Part shown: positions 17,543 through 26,042 of the stretch, one piece after another
Layout: every line of letters starts with the position of its first letter
Position numbering within the stretch: the first letter of the stretch is position 1
Origin: Variovorax paradoxus B4
Lineage (GTDB): Bacteria > Pseudomonadota > Gammaproteobacteria > Burkholderiales > Burkholderiaceae_C
Direction: 5' to 3'
Assembly (NCBI RefSeq): GCF_000463015.1
Contig: NC_022247.1
Location: forward strand, 372,001-436,000
DNA: 64,000 nucleotides
Notes under the pieces: model-generated
The model's database searches: none
What the model saw: the letters and a program-made list of their open reading frames with translations, nothing else
What the model was told of the DNA's origin: nothing
Program-made: the position numbers and the translations under genes

Positions 17543-18448
17543 TCAGTTCCAGGCCCGCGCGAGCGCGTTCCATGCGCTCGCGATCACGGGCTCGTTGCGC
17601 CGTGCCGCCAGCGAGACGAAGCGCAGCGCGCAGTCGAGCTGCACGCGGTCGGCCATCACGAGGCCGTGCGACTGGCTCTCGCGGATGGCGATCGAGTCGC
17701 GCAGGAGGCTCAGGCCCACGCCCGATTTCAGCAGGTCGAGCATCGAGGCCTCCTGGTCCACCAGCGCCACGCGGCGCGGCGAAAGCCCGAGCGGCCCGAA
17801 CACTTTTTCCAGCAGCCGGTGGTGCGCCGACTCCGGTGGCGTGGCCAGCCAAGGCAGCGCGGCCAGCGCCTTCCAGTCGCGGCCCAGCACCTGCGGGCCC
17901 CAGCCCGCGGGCGCGACCACGCGGTAGGTGAAGCGGGTGAGCGTGCGCGCCGCGAGCGGTGCCGGCGTGGCGGCGTCGCTCCCGTCCGCATCGAGGTGAA
18001 AACCCACGTCGAGCTCGCCGCGCAGCACCTGGGCCAGCACCGTGCCGCTCATGCCGTGGCGCAGTTCGGTCTCGATCTGCGGGGCCGATTCCACCAGTTC
18101 GCGCAGGAACATGCCGAGCCGGGTGAACTCCGGGTCGAGGATGGTGCCGATGCGCAGCGCCCCGCGCACCGTGCCCTGCAGGTTGCGCGCGGCCTGCTGC
18201 AGGTCGCCCACGGCCGAGAGCACCCGCTCGGCCTGCGGCAGCAGCGCGGCGCCGTCGGCCGTGAGCGCCAGCCCGTGCGGCGTGCGCGTGAAGAGCTGCA
18301 GCCCGGTTTCTTCCGACAGGCGCTTGAGCTGCAGGCTCACCGCCGGCTGCGTGAGATGCAGCCGCTCGGCGGCGCGCGACACATTGCCCTCGCGCGCGGC
18401 AAGAACGAAGGCACGCAGAATCTGGAAGTCCAAGGCGGCGACAGTCAT
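17543..18448 (-). CDS. LysR family transcriptional regulator
   Basis: 301-aa LysR protein: N-terminal winged HTH (about residues 4-62, with LAAREGNVSRAAERLHLTQPA) and a C-terminal periplasmic-binding-like effector domain. It is divergent from the GMC oxidoreductase gene, with a dyad containing a T-N11-A motif over its own start codon, so it probably controls the oxidoreductase and represses itself. Ligand unknown. Confidence 0.92.
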   Translation of the reverse strand: MTVAALDFQILRAFVLAAREGNVSRAAERLHLTQPAVSLQLKRLSEETGLQLFTRTPHGLALTADGAALLPQAERVLSAVGDLQQAARNLQGTVRGALRIGTILDPEFTRLGMFLRELVESAPQIETELRHGMSGTVLAQVLRGELDVGFHLDADGSDAATPAPLAARTLTRFTYRVVAPAGWGPQVLGRDWKALAALPWLATPPESAHHRLLEKVFGPLGLSPRRVALVDQEASMLDLLKSGVGLSLLRDSIAIRESQSHGLVMADRVQLDCALRFVSLAARRNEPVIASAWNALARAWN

Positions 18449-18465
18449 ATAAGAACGATTTATAT
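18447..18465. promoter_or_regulatory. LysR-type binding site (T-N11-A dyad)
   Basis: Perfect inverted repeat ATATAA-gaacgat-TTATAT, which contains a T-N11-A core (TAA...TTA). It overlaps the LysR start codon in the 138-bp divergent region, the usual place for an autoregulatory site. It is strikingly AT-rich against the local GC background. Confidence 0.6.
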
Positions 18466-18586
18466 GCCAACTGCGCCGAAATCATTGGCTTTTTGCCCAT
18501 GGCTTGGGAGAAACTGCCCGCCGAAGCCCTTCGCCGGGCCCATGAGCACAAGAAATACCGTTGACCCCCGGAGACAAGCCAGCGCC

Positions 18587-20215
18587 ATGAGCGACAACAC
18601 ATTCGAATACATCGTCATCGGCGGCGGCACGGCCGGCGCCTTGATGTGCAACCGGCTGACCCGCAAATCGCAACAGCGCACGCTGCTGATCGAGGCCGGC
18701 CGCAAGGACGACTACCACTGGATCCACATTCCGGTGGGCTACCTCTACTGCATCGGCAATCCGCGCACCGACTGGCTCTACAGCACCGAGCCCGACGCGG
18801 GCCTCAACGGGCGCGTGCTGCGCTATCCGCGCGGCAAGACGCTGGGTGGCTGCTCCAGCATCAACGGCATGATCTACATGCGCGGCCAGTCGCGCGACTA
18901 CGACCAGTGGGCGCAGCTCACGGGCGACGACGCCTGGCGCTGGCAGAACGTGCTGCCCGACTTCAAGAAGCACGAGGACTACTACCTCGGCGCCGACGAG
19001 CTGCACGGCGCCGGCGGCGAATGGCGCGTGGAGAAGCAGCGCCTGCGCTGGGACATCCTCGACGCCTTTGCCGAGGCCGCGGTGCAGGCCGGCGTGCCGC
19101 ACAGCACCGACTTCAACCGCGGCAGCAACGAAGGCGTCGGCTACTTCCAGGTCAACCAGAAGAACGGCTGGCGCTGGAACACCGCCAAGGCCTTCCTGCG
19201 GCCGGTCTGCTACGGCCGGCCCAACTTCGAGATGTGGGTCAACGCCCATGTCACCAAGCTGATCCTCGAGACCCAGGCCGACGGCAGCCAGCGCTGCACC
19301 GGGGTGCAGGTGTGGGACGGCCACGAGATGGTCACCGCCCATGCCACGCGCGAGGTGGTGCTGTGCGGCGGCAGCATCGGCTCGCCGCAGATCCTGCAGC
19401 TCTCGGGCATCGGCCCGGCCGAGTTGCTGCGCCAGCACGGCATCGACGTGGTGGTCGACGCGCCCGGCGTCGGCGCCAACCTGCAGGACCACCTGCAGAT
19501 CCGCGCGGTCTACAAGATCGACGGCGCGCCCACGCTCAACGTGCTGGCCTCTTCGATGTATGGCAAGGCGAAGATCGGCCTCGAATACCTGATGAAGCGC
19601 AGCGGACCGATGAGCATGGCGCCTTCGCAGCTCGGTGCCTTCACGCGCAGCTCGCCCGAGCACGAGTGGCCCAACCTCGAATACCACGTGCAGCCGCTGT
19701 CGCTCGATGCCTTCGGCGAGCCGCTGCACAGCTTTCCGGCCTTCACCGCGAGCGTGTGCAACCTCAACCCCACGAGCCGCGGCACCGTGCGCATCAAGAG
19801 CCCGCGCTTCCAGGACGCGCCCGCCATCGCGCCCAACTACCTGAGCACCGACGAAGACCGCAAGGTGGCCGCCGATTCGCTGCGCGTGACGCGCCGCATC
19901 GCCTCGCAGCCCGCGCTTGCCAAGTACCGGCCGGAGGAATGGAAGCCCGGCGTGCAGTACCAGAGCGACGAAGACCTGGCGCGCCTGGCCGGCGACATTG
20001 CGACCACCATCTTCCATCCGGTCGGCACCACCAAGATGGGTGCCGACGGCGACCCGATGGCGGTGCTCGACTCGAAGCTGCGCGTGCGCGGCGTGCGGGG
20101 GCTGCGCGTGGTCGATGCGGGCGCCATGCCCACCATCACGAGCGGCAATACGAACAGTCCGACGTTGATGATGGCCGAGAAGGCCGCGGGGTGGATTCTG
20201 GAAGCGAACCGCTGA
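18587..20215 (+). CDS. GMC family oxidoreductase (choline/alcohol dehydrogenase-like)
   Basis: 542-aa FAD enzyme of the glucose-methanol-choline family. It has the N-terminal dinucleotide fold GGGTAGALMCNRL (GxGxxG at about residues 12-17), the GMC signature GKTLGGCSSINGMIYMRG, and the C-terminal HPVGTTKMG (His about 477) with the second active-site region SGNTNSPTLMM. These enzymes oxidise alcohols to aldehydes. No betaine-aldehyde dehydrogenase or betI is nearby, so choline is not the evident substrate. Start 18587 has a GGAGAC site; an ATG 45 bp upstream is less likely. Divergent LysR gene is the likely regulator. Confidence 0.92.
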   Translation: MSDNTFEYIVIGGGTAGALMCNRLTRKSQQRTLLIEAGRKDDYHWIHIPVGYLYCIGNPRTDWLYSTEPDAGLNGRVLRYPRGKTLGGCSSINGMIYMRGQSRDYDQWAQLTGDDAWRWQNVLPDFKKHEDYYLGADELHGAGGEWRVEKQRLRWDILDAFAEAAVQAGVPHSTDFNRGSNEGVGYFQVNQKNGWRWNTAKAFLRPVCYGRPNFEMWVNAHVTKLILETQADGSQRCTGVQVWDGHEMVTAHATREVVLCGGSIGSPQILQLSGIGPAELLRQHGIDVVVDAPGVGANLQDHLQIRAVYKIDGAPTLNVLASSMYGKAKIGLEYLMKRSGPMSMAPSQLGAFTRSSPEHEWPNLEYHVQPLSLDAFGEPLHSFPAFTASVCNLNPTSRGTVRIKSPRFQDAPAIAPNYLSTDEDRKVAADSLRVTRRIASQPALAKYRPEEWKPGVQYQSDEDLARLAGDIATTIFHPVGTTKMGADGDPMAVLDSKLRVRGVRGLRVVDAGAMPTITSGNTNSPTLMMAEKAAGWILEANR

Positions 20216-20241
20216 GGCCGCGTTCTTCGGGGGCGCTCTTG

Positions 20242-20290
20242 TTCAGGGCGCGTGCACAGGCCACCGGGTACGCCCCTTCGCGAATGTCCC
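20242..20290. repeat. Dispersed 49-bp repeat, copy 1
   Basis: Shares 46 of 49 bases with 63852-63900, including an identical 26-bp stretch starting with GGGCGCGTGCACAGG. Each copy lies in an intergenic region just outside a coding sequence. Confidence 0.8.
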
Positions 20291-20335
20291 CCGGCCTGCG
20301 GCCTCCTCCTTGATTTCGCTGCGGGGAGCACCCGA

Positions 20336-20414
20336 TGCCCTGCGCACCAGGGCACGCTCTGGTTGCACGGCTGATCAACGACCGCTCTGTCCAACGCTCC
20401 CGCCGGCGGGAGCG
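20336..20414. terminator. Two hairpins between convergent GMC and binding-protein genes
   Basis: First hairpin TGCCCTG-cgcac-CAGGGCA (20336-20354). Second a perfect 20-bp palindrome, CGCTCCCGCC followed by its complement (20395-20414). No T-run follows either. The 221-bp gap 20216-20436 holds these and the dispersed repeat but no gene that I can support. Confidence 0.45.
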
Positions 20415-20436
20415 CGCCCCGAACGACCCAGGCCAA

Positions 20437-21510
20437 CTACTTCTCAATCGTCTTGTTCCAGCGCGCGTTCCAGGCGGGCCGGCTGGCATTGATGCTGTCC
20501 CAGTCGATGGTGACCGCGGTCTTCATCCACTGATTGATGTCGGCCACCTGCTTCACGCCATCGCCCACGGCCGGGGCCTTGGGGTTGGTGGGAATCTGCG
20601 CGCCGTACTGCAGCACGTTGGCCTGAGCCAGCGGGCTCAGCAAGAACTCGGCGAGCTTCTGCGACAGCTCGGGTTCGCTGTTGTTCGCAATCACGCACTG
20701 GCCCACCATCAGCACCACCGCGCCTTCCTTCGGCGGCGCGTATTCCACCGGAATGCCCTTGGTCTTGAGCGCCGCCACGGCAGTGGGCGTGAGCGGGAAG
20801 ATCGCGGCCTCGCCGGTCTGCACCATCTCCGACAGCTTGGCCGAGCTCGGGATGTACTCGAGCACGTTCGGGCCGATGGTGGTGGGCCAGGCCTTGAAGC
20901 CGGGCTCCACGTTCTTGTCGTTGCCGCCCTGGATGCGGTTGAACATCAGGAAGCCGTGCAGCCCGAAGGACGATGACGACATCGACTGGAACACCACCTT
21001 GCCCTTGTACTTGGGATCGGCCAGGTCCATCCAGGAGGTGGGCGGCGCCCAGCCCTTGTCCTTGAACATCTTCGCGTTGTAGGCCAGGCCCGTCATGCCC
21101 AGGCTCACGCCGCTGGCCATGTCGTCCTTGAAGCGCGCGGCCGGGTAGATGTCGGCCAGCGACGGGTTGGGCCGCTGCTTCTGGCACAGGCCCATGCCAA
21201 TGGCGCGCACCATGATGCCGTCGTCCAGGAACATCACGTGCATCTGCGGGCGGTCCTTGTTGGCCTGCGCCTTCGCGAGGATGTCGGACGAGGTGCCCGG
21301 CACCACCACCACCTTGGCGCCGTAGAGCTTCTCGAAGGCCGGGAACACGTACTGCGTGTACGCCTTCTCCATGGTGCCGCCGTTCATGCCGATGTAGAGC
21401 GTCTTGGTCTGCGCGCCGGCCACTCCTCCGGCCGCGAGCGCGGCCACCGCCGCCGCACCGAGCACGGTCCGGCGAAGAGAGAAGAAAGAAGTCTTCTGGA
21501 AACGGGACAT
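20437..21510 (-). CDS. ABC transporter periplasmic binding protein (polyamine/opine type)
   Basis: 357-aa extracellular solute-binding protein of the PotD/Fe-type fold. The signal peptide has a basic start, a hydrophobic core at about residues 15-30, and probable cleavage near AGA-QT. The mature part starts KTLYIGMNGGTMEKAY. Last gene of a seven-gene leftward operon with ATPase, two permeases and a three-component dehydrogenase; the imported solute is presumably the dehydrogenase substrate. Homologues take up polyamines, opines or amino acids; specificity cannot be read here. Confidence 0.9.
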   Translation of the reverse strand: MSRFQKTSFFSLRRTVLGAAAVAALAAGGVAGAQTKTLYIGMNGGTMEKAYTQYVFPAFEKLYGAKVVVVPGTSSDILAKAQANKDRPQMHVMFLDDGIMVRAIGMGLCQKQRPNPSLADIYPAARFKDDMASGVSLGMTGLAYNAKMFKDKGWAPPTSWMDLADPKYKGKVVFQSMSSSSFGLHGFLMFNRIQGGNDKNVEPGFKAWPTTIGPNVLEYIPSSAKLSEMVQTGEAAIFPLTPTAVAALKTKGIPVEYAPPKEGAVVLMVGQCVIANNSEPELSQKLAEFLLSPLAQANVLQYGAQIPTNPKAPAVGDGVKQVADINQWMKTAVTIDWDSINASRPAWNARWNKTIEK

Positions 21511-21522
21511 GGTGTTTTCCTT

Positions 21523-22677
21523 TCAGGGGGAGGTGGGGGTGATGGTGGGTGCTTCTTCTTCCGCGAAGAAGCGTTCGATCGAGAAGCTCTCGATCGGCGT
21601 GCTGCTGCGGCCGTCGCGCACGAGTTCGGCCAGCACTTCGCCGGCAGCGGGGCCGATCTGGAAACCCGCGCCCGAAAAGCCGAAGCCATGGAACAGGCCG
21701 GGCGTGGTGCGGCTGGGGCCGAGCACCGGCTGGTGGTCGGGCAGGTTGCCCTCGGTGCCGCTCCAGGTGCGGATGAAATGCGCATGGCGCAGCGTGGGCA
21801 GCAGTTCGACGGCCTGCGCTGCCAGCGTGGCGATGGCGTCGCGGTCGGCGCGGGCGCGGTCGGCGTCGAGCGCAATGCCCCGGCCGCCGCCGAGCACGAG
21901 ATTGCCGCGCGCCACCTGCCGGCAGTAGATGCCGCCGCCCTCGACGCCGAGGCTCCAGTCCATGAAGTGCGGCACCGGCTCGGTCACGGCCATCACCGGG
22001 TGGCTCGAGCGCAGCGGCACGGCTTCGCCGAACTCGGAGGCGATGGGGCCGGACCAGGCGCCCGCGCAGTTGAGCAGCGCCGGCGCATGCACTTCGAGCG
22101 CGTTGCCCGAGCGCAGCATGAACGCCTGGCCATCGTGTGCCACCTCGTCGACCTTGTGGCGCTCGAAGATCTGCGCGCCCGCGCGCTGCGCCGCGAGCGC
22201 GAAGGCCGGCGACACCAGCCGCGGATTGGCCTGCCCGTCTTCCGCGCACAGCGAGCCGCCGATGGCCCGCGTGCCGAGCCAGGGGCAGCGTTCGCGCAGG
22301 CGGGCATCGGAGATCAGCTCGAGCCCCAGGTCGAAGTCGCGGCTCTGCGCACGGTAGCGTTCCAGCGACGCCATGTCGGCCTCGCTGCGCGCGATCTTGA
22401 AGTGGCCCGAGCGCAGGTACTCGCCGTCGGCGCCGATGGTTTCGCGCAGGCGGCCCCAGATGCGGTGCGCGCGCTGCGCCAGCGGCAACTGATTGATCGG
22501 ACGGCCCTGGCGCCGCACGCCGCCGTAGTTCACGCCGCTCGAACGCGAGCCGCACAGGTCGCGCTCCAGCAGCACCACGCCGATGCCCATCTGCCGCAAG
22601 GCCAGCGCGGCGGACGCGCCGACGATGCCGCCGCCGACGATCGCGACGTCGGTGCGCAATGTCTTGCGCCCGGTCAT
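21523..22677 (-). CDS. FAD-dependent amino-acid oxidase/dehydrogenase, beta subunit (DAO fold)
   Basis: 384-aa DAO-family flavoprotein with an N-terminal GGGIVGASAALAL dinucleotide-binding loop and C-terminal GFGFSGAGFQIGPAAGEVLAEL. Related subunits (OoxB, HcnC, sarcosine oxidase beta, D-hydroxyproline dehydrogenase) oxidise a C-N bond of an amino or imino acid. The ATG at 22677 overlaps the stop of the upstream subunit gene (ATGA). Combined with the next two genes it forms a heterotrimer of the opine-oxidase class. The C-terminal EEEAPTITPTSP tail is unremarkable. Confidence 0.9.
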   Translation of the reverse strand: MTGRKTLRTDVAIVGGGIVGASAALALRQMGIGVVLLERDLCGSRSSGVNYGGVRRQGRPINQLPLAQRAHRIWGRLRETIGADGEYLRSGHFKIARSEADMASLERYRAQSRDFDLGLELISDARLRERCPWLGTRAIGGSLCAEDGQANPRLVSPAFALAAQRAGAQIFERHKVDEVAHDGQAFMLRSGNALEVHAPALLNCAGAWSGPIASEFGEAVPLRSSHPVMAVTEPVPHFMDWSLGVEGGGIYCRQVARGNLVLGGGRGIALDADRARADRDAIATLAAQAVELLPTLRHAHFIRTWSGTEGNLPDHQPVLGPSRTTPGLFHGFGFSGAGFQIGPAAGEVLAELVRDGRSSTPIESFSIERFFAEEEAPTITPTSP

Positions 22678-24089
22678 TCGCCGGCGCCTCCGGTGGATGG
22701 CGCGGCGGCCAGGTGAATCGGAATCGGCTTGATCGGCGCCTGCCCGCGCAGCCGGCCCACCTGCTGCAGCGGCAGCCCCGTGGCATGCGCGAGGATCTCG
22801 GCCGCAGCCGCGCCGCACATGCGGCCCTGGCAGCGGCCCATGCCCACGCGCGACAGCGCCTTCAGCCGGTTCATTTCATCGGCGCCGTTGACCGCCACGG
22901 TCTGGCGCAGCGTGCCGGCCGTGACGTTCTCGCAGCGGCAGACCACCAGCTCGTCGGGCGCATGCGCGGCCCAGTCGGACGGCAGCGGGAAGGCGCGTTC
23001 CAGCCCTTCCCGAAATCCGCCGAGCTTGTGGAGCTTGCGTTCGAGCGCCTCGGCGCGTGCGGCGTCGACGGCCACGCCATGGTCGGTCAGCAGCGCCAGC
23101 GCGGCGCGTTCGCCGGCCCATTCGGCCGCATCGGCACCCATGATGCCGGCGCCGTCGCCCGCAAGGTACACGCCCCGCACGCTGGAGCGGCCGGCCGCAT
23201 CGCGCACCGGCAGATGGGCGCGGTGCAGCGGCGCGAATTCGAAGCGGCAGCCCAGCAGGTCGGCCAGCTGGGTTTCGGAACGCAGCGCATAGCCGACGCC
23301 GACGGCATCGCAGGCCAGCGTGCGTTCTTCGCGGCCGTCGTGCCACGCCACGCCAGCCACACGGCTCTCTTGCGCATCGCCGAGCACGCGCATTGGCCGC
23401 ACGCCGCTGTGCAGCGCCACGCCGTGCGCACGCAGCCAGGCCACGTAGTACACGCCCTTCGCGAATACGGCGGGCTGCCGCAGCATCGCGGGCGCCGCGG
23501 CCAACTGGTCGGCAAGCCGCGCCGTGTCGAGCACCGCGATGACCTTCGCGCCGGCCTTGGCGTACTGATATGCGACCAGATAGAGCAGGGGGCCGGTGCC
23601 CATGAACACCACGCGCTCGCCGATGGCGCAGCCCTGGAACTTGAGCGCCACCTGCGCGCCGCCCAGTGTGTAGACGCCGGGCAGTGTCCAGCCCGGTACC
23701 GGCAGCACGCGGTCGGTGGCGCCGGTGGCAACGATCAGCTGGCCGTACGGGACATTGGCCGTGCTGCGCGTCGGGCCGTGCAGCACGTCGAGCCGGCCGC
23801 CTTGCGCATTCCACACCAGGCTGTCGGGGCGGTAGTCGATGTGTTCGCGGAGCGCGTCGAAAGCGGCGTGCACCGCATCGGCGCGGCCGGCCTCGAACCC
23901 GTAGAGCGCCCGCGCGCTGCGCTGGGCCAGGCTCGCGGGCGGCCGCCGGTAGATCTGGCCGCCGGCGCGCGAAGCCTCGTCGATCACCACCGGCCGCAGG
24001 CGGTGCGCCACCAGCGCCTGTGCGGCGCGCACGCCCGCCGGCCCGGCGCCGACGATCACCGGCTGCAATGCGGCAGAAGAAGCCGTCAT
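22674..24089 (-). CDS. FAD/NAD(P)-binding oxidoreductase with [2Fe-2S] domain, alpha subunit (OoxA/HcnB-like)
   Basis: 471-aa subunit. It has FAD-binding GAGPAGVRAAQAL at the N-terminus, a second nucleotide-binding fold (MGTGPLLYLVAYQYA), and a C-terminal BFD-like [2Fe-2S] domain with C-R-C ... C-Q-G-R-M-C. This architecture matches OoxA and HcnB. It passes electrons from the DAO subunit through flavin and iron-sulfur centres. Start 24089 is fixed by an ATGA overlap with the small ferredoxin-like gene; its stop overlaps the DAO gene, so three subunits are translated in tandem. Confidence 0.9.
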   Translation of the reverse strand: MTASSAALQPVIVGAGPAGVRAAQALVAHRLRPVVIDEASRAGGQIYRRPPASLAQRSARALYGFEAGRADAVHAAFDALREHIDYRPDSLVWNAQGGRLDVLHGPTRSTANVPYGQLIVATGATDRVLPVPGWTLPGVYTLGGAQVALKFQGCAIGERVVFMGTGPLLYLVAYQYAKAGAKVIAVLDTARLADQLAAAPAMLRQPAVFAKGVYYVAWLRAHGVALHSGVRPMRVLGDAQESRVAGVAWHDGREERTLACDAVGVGYALRSETQLADLLGCRFEFAPLHRAHLPVRDAAGRSSVRGVYLAGDGAGIMGADAAEWAGERAALALLTDHGVAVDAARAEALERKLHKLGGFREGLERAFPLPSDWAAHAPDELVVCRCENVTAGTLRQTVAVNGADEMNRLKALSRVGMGRCQGRMCGAAAAEILAHATGLPLQQVGRLRGQAPIKPIPIHLAAAPSTGGAGE

Positions 24090-24391
24090 GCGCCGCCCCT
24101 TCCCGTGACCAGCGCCATGCCCGGCGCGATGAAGGTGGAGCAGGCGCGCAGGCGCTCGCCCTGCTCGGTGGCGATCCAGCAATCCTGGCAGGCGCCCATC
24201 ATGCAGAAGCCCGCGCGCGGGGCGCCGCTGAACTCGTTGCGCCGCAGCTGGGCGGCCTGCGTGAGCACGGCCGTCAGCACCGTGTCGCCCACGAGGGCGG
24301 AGGCGGGCTGGCCGTCGAGGGTGAAGAGGACCGCGGCGCGACCCGTCTCGGCCACGCGATGCAGCAGCGGTTGGAGCTTTGGCAAGCTCAT
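24086..24391 (-). CDS. (2Fe-2S)-binding small subunit (OoxC/HcnA-like)
   Basis: 101-aa ferredoxin-like protein with the plant-type pattern C63-x4-C68-x2-C71-x12-C84 (GFCMMGACQDCW ... RACST). Forms the small subunit of the heterotrimeric amino-acid dehydrogenase with the two flavoproteins downstream. It starts directly after the stop of the upstream permease gene, with no gap, so it belongs to the same transcript. Confidence 0.9.
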   Translation of the reverse strand: MSLPKLQPLLHRVAETGRAAVLFTLDGQPASALVGDTVLTAVLTQAAQLRRNEFSGAPRAGFCMMGACQDCWIATEQGERLRACSTFIAPGMALVTGRGGA

Positions 24392-25186
24392 CTATCGGCG
24401 CCCCACCAGCACGCGGTCCAGTCCGTAGACGCGGTCGAGCACCACCATCGCGATGGCCGTCACCGCCACCATCAGCGCCGACACCGCCGCCATCAGCGGA
24501 TCGATCGACTCGGTGGCATACATGTACATGCGCACCGGCAGCGTCACCGTGCTGGGCGAGGTGACGAAGATCGACATCGTCACTTCGTCGAAGCTGTTGA
24601 TGAAGGACAGCAGCCAGCCGCCCGTGACCCCCGGCAGGATCATCGGCAGCGTGATGCGCCGGAATACCGTGGCCTGGCTCGCGCCCAGCGAGAGCGCGGC
24701 CTGCTCGGCGCTGCGGTCGAAGCCCACCAGCGCGGCCACCACGAGCCGCAGCGTGTAGGGCGTGACGATCAGCGCATGCGCCATCACCAGCCAGCCGAAG
24801 CTGCCCGTGCCGCCCACCAGCGCGAACAGGCGCAGCAAGGCCACGCCCAGCACCAGGTGCGGAATGATCAGCGGCGAGAGGAACAGGCCGTTGAGGAAGT
24901 CGCGCCCCGGAAATTCGTAGCGCGTGATCGCCATGCCGGCCGGCACCGCGAGCAGCGTGGCGATGGTGGCCGAGGCCAGCGCGAGCCACAGGCTGTTCCA
25001 GAACGACTGCATGAAGTCCGGGTGCGCGAACACCGCCTTGAACCAGCGCAGCGAGAAGTGCGTGGTGGGAATCGTCAGCGTGTTCTCTGGCGTGAACGCG
25101 ACGATGCACACCACCACGAGCGGCGCCAGCATGAAGGTGATGACGAGCGCGTTGAACGCGAGGGCGAGGGGGCCGTTCTTGCTCAT
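24392..25186 (-). CDS. ABC transporter permease (PotC-like)
   Basis: 264-aa inner-membrane permease with about six membrane segments and the cytoplasmic EAA loop (EQAALSLGASQATVFRRITL) that docks to the ATPase. Belongs to the spermidine/putrescine-type importer class. It is 4 bp from the preceding permease gene and abuts the ferredoxin-like gene. Confidence 0.92.
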   Translation of the reverse strand: MSKNGPLALAFNALVITFMLAPLVVVCIVAFTPENTLTIPTTHFSLRWFKAVFAHPDFMQSFWNSLWLALASATIATLLAVPAGMAITRYEFPGRDFLNGLFLSPLIIPHLVLGVALLRLFALVGGTGSFGWLVMAHALIVTPYTLRLVVAALVGFDRSAEQAALSLGASQATVFRRITLPMILPGVTGGWLLSFINSFDEVTMSIFVTSPSTVTLPVRMYMYATESIDPLMAAVSALMVAVTAIAMVVLDRVYGLDRVLVGRR

Positions 25187-25190
25187 CTGA

Positions 25191-26042
25191 TCACCCGAGC
25201 GCTTTCTTGTAGCGGCCTTCGACCAGGCGGTTGTAGCTCAGCATCACGATCAGGTTCGCGGCGAGCAGCGTGAGCGCGACGGCGGCGCCGAGCGGCCAGT
25301 TGAGTTCGTGCAGGTACTCGTCGTACACGACCGTCGCGACCATCTTCAAGCGGCGCCCGCCGAGCAGCCCCGGAATCGCGAACGAACTCGCGGCCAGGCC
25401 GAACACGATCAGGCTGCCCGAGAGAATGCCCGGCATCACCTGCGGCAGCACGATGCGCCGCAGCGTGGTGACGTGCGAGGCCTTGAGCGAGAGCGCCGCG
25501 TTTTCCACGCCCGCATCGAGCTTCTGCAGCGAGGTCCAGACCGGAATCACCATGAAGGGCAGCATCACGTGGACCAGCGCGACGATCACCGCCGTCTCGG
25601 TGTAGAGCATCTTCACCGGCCCGATGCCCGCCAGCCGCAGCAGCCCGTTCACCGCGCCTTCGGGCCCGAGCAGCATGCTCCAGCCGAAGGCGCGCACCAC
25701 CACCGACACCAGGAGCGGCGCCAGCACCACCAGCAGCAGCACCGAGCGCCACGGGTTGCGCATGCGGCTCAGAACGTAGGCCTCGGGCGCGCCGACCAGC
25801 ACGCAGATCAGCGTGACGAGGCCCGAGATCCAGAAGGTGCGCCAGAAGATGCCGTGGTAGTACGAGTCGGTGAACACCTGCGCGTAGTGCTCGAGCGTGA
25901 ACTCGCCGGCCTTCGGCCCGGTGGCCGGGTCGTAGACGTTGAACGACAGCACCGCGGTGAGCGCGAGCGGCACCACCAGCAAAGCCACGAACAGCAGCAG
26001 CGCGGGCCCCGACAGCCACCAGGGCGTGGCCTTGTTCTTCAT
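25191..26042 (-). CDS. ABC transporter permease (PotB-like)
   Basis: 283-aa permease with six predicted membrane segments and an EAA loop (ENAALSLKASHVTTLRRIVL). Start ATG at 26042 overlaps the stop of the ATPase gene (ATGA). Partner of the PotC-like permease in one importer; the two together form the translocation pore. Confidence 0.92.
   Translation of the reverse strand: MKNKATPWWLSGPALLLFVALLVVPLALTAVLSFNVYDPATGPKAGEFTLEHYAQVFTDSYYHGIFWRTFWISGLVTLICVLVGAPEAYVLSRMRNPWRSVLLLVVLAPLLVSVVVRAFGWSMLLGPEGAVNGLLRLAGIGPVKMLYTETAVIVALVHVMLPFMVIPVWTSLQKLDAGVENAALSLKASHVTTLRRIVLPQVMPGILSGSLIVFGLAASSFAIPGLLGGRRLKMVATVVYDEYLHELNWPLGAAVALTLLAANLIVMLSYNRLVEGRYKKALG

Noticed and set aside
18587-20215. Choline dehydrogenase betA
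   Set aside because: Only generic GMC motifs are visible, and betB/betI are absent; LysR regulation also differs.
20216-20436. Possible short rightward gene after the GMC gene
   Set aside because: Frames here consist of repeat and hairpin sequence with no ribosome site or conserved motif.
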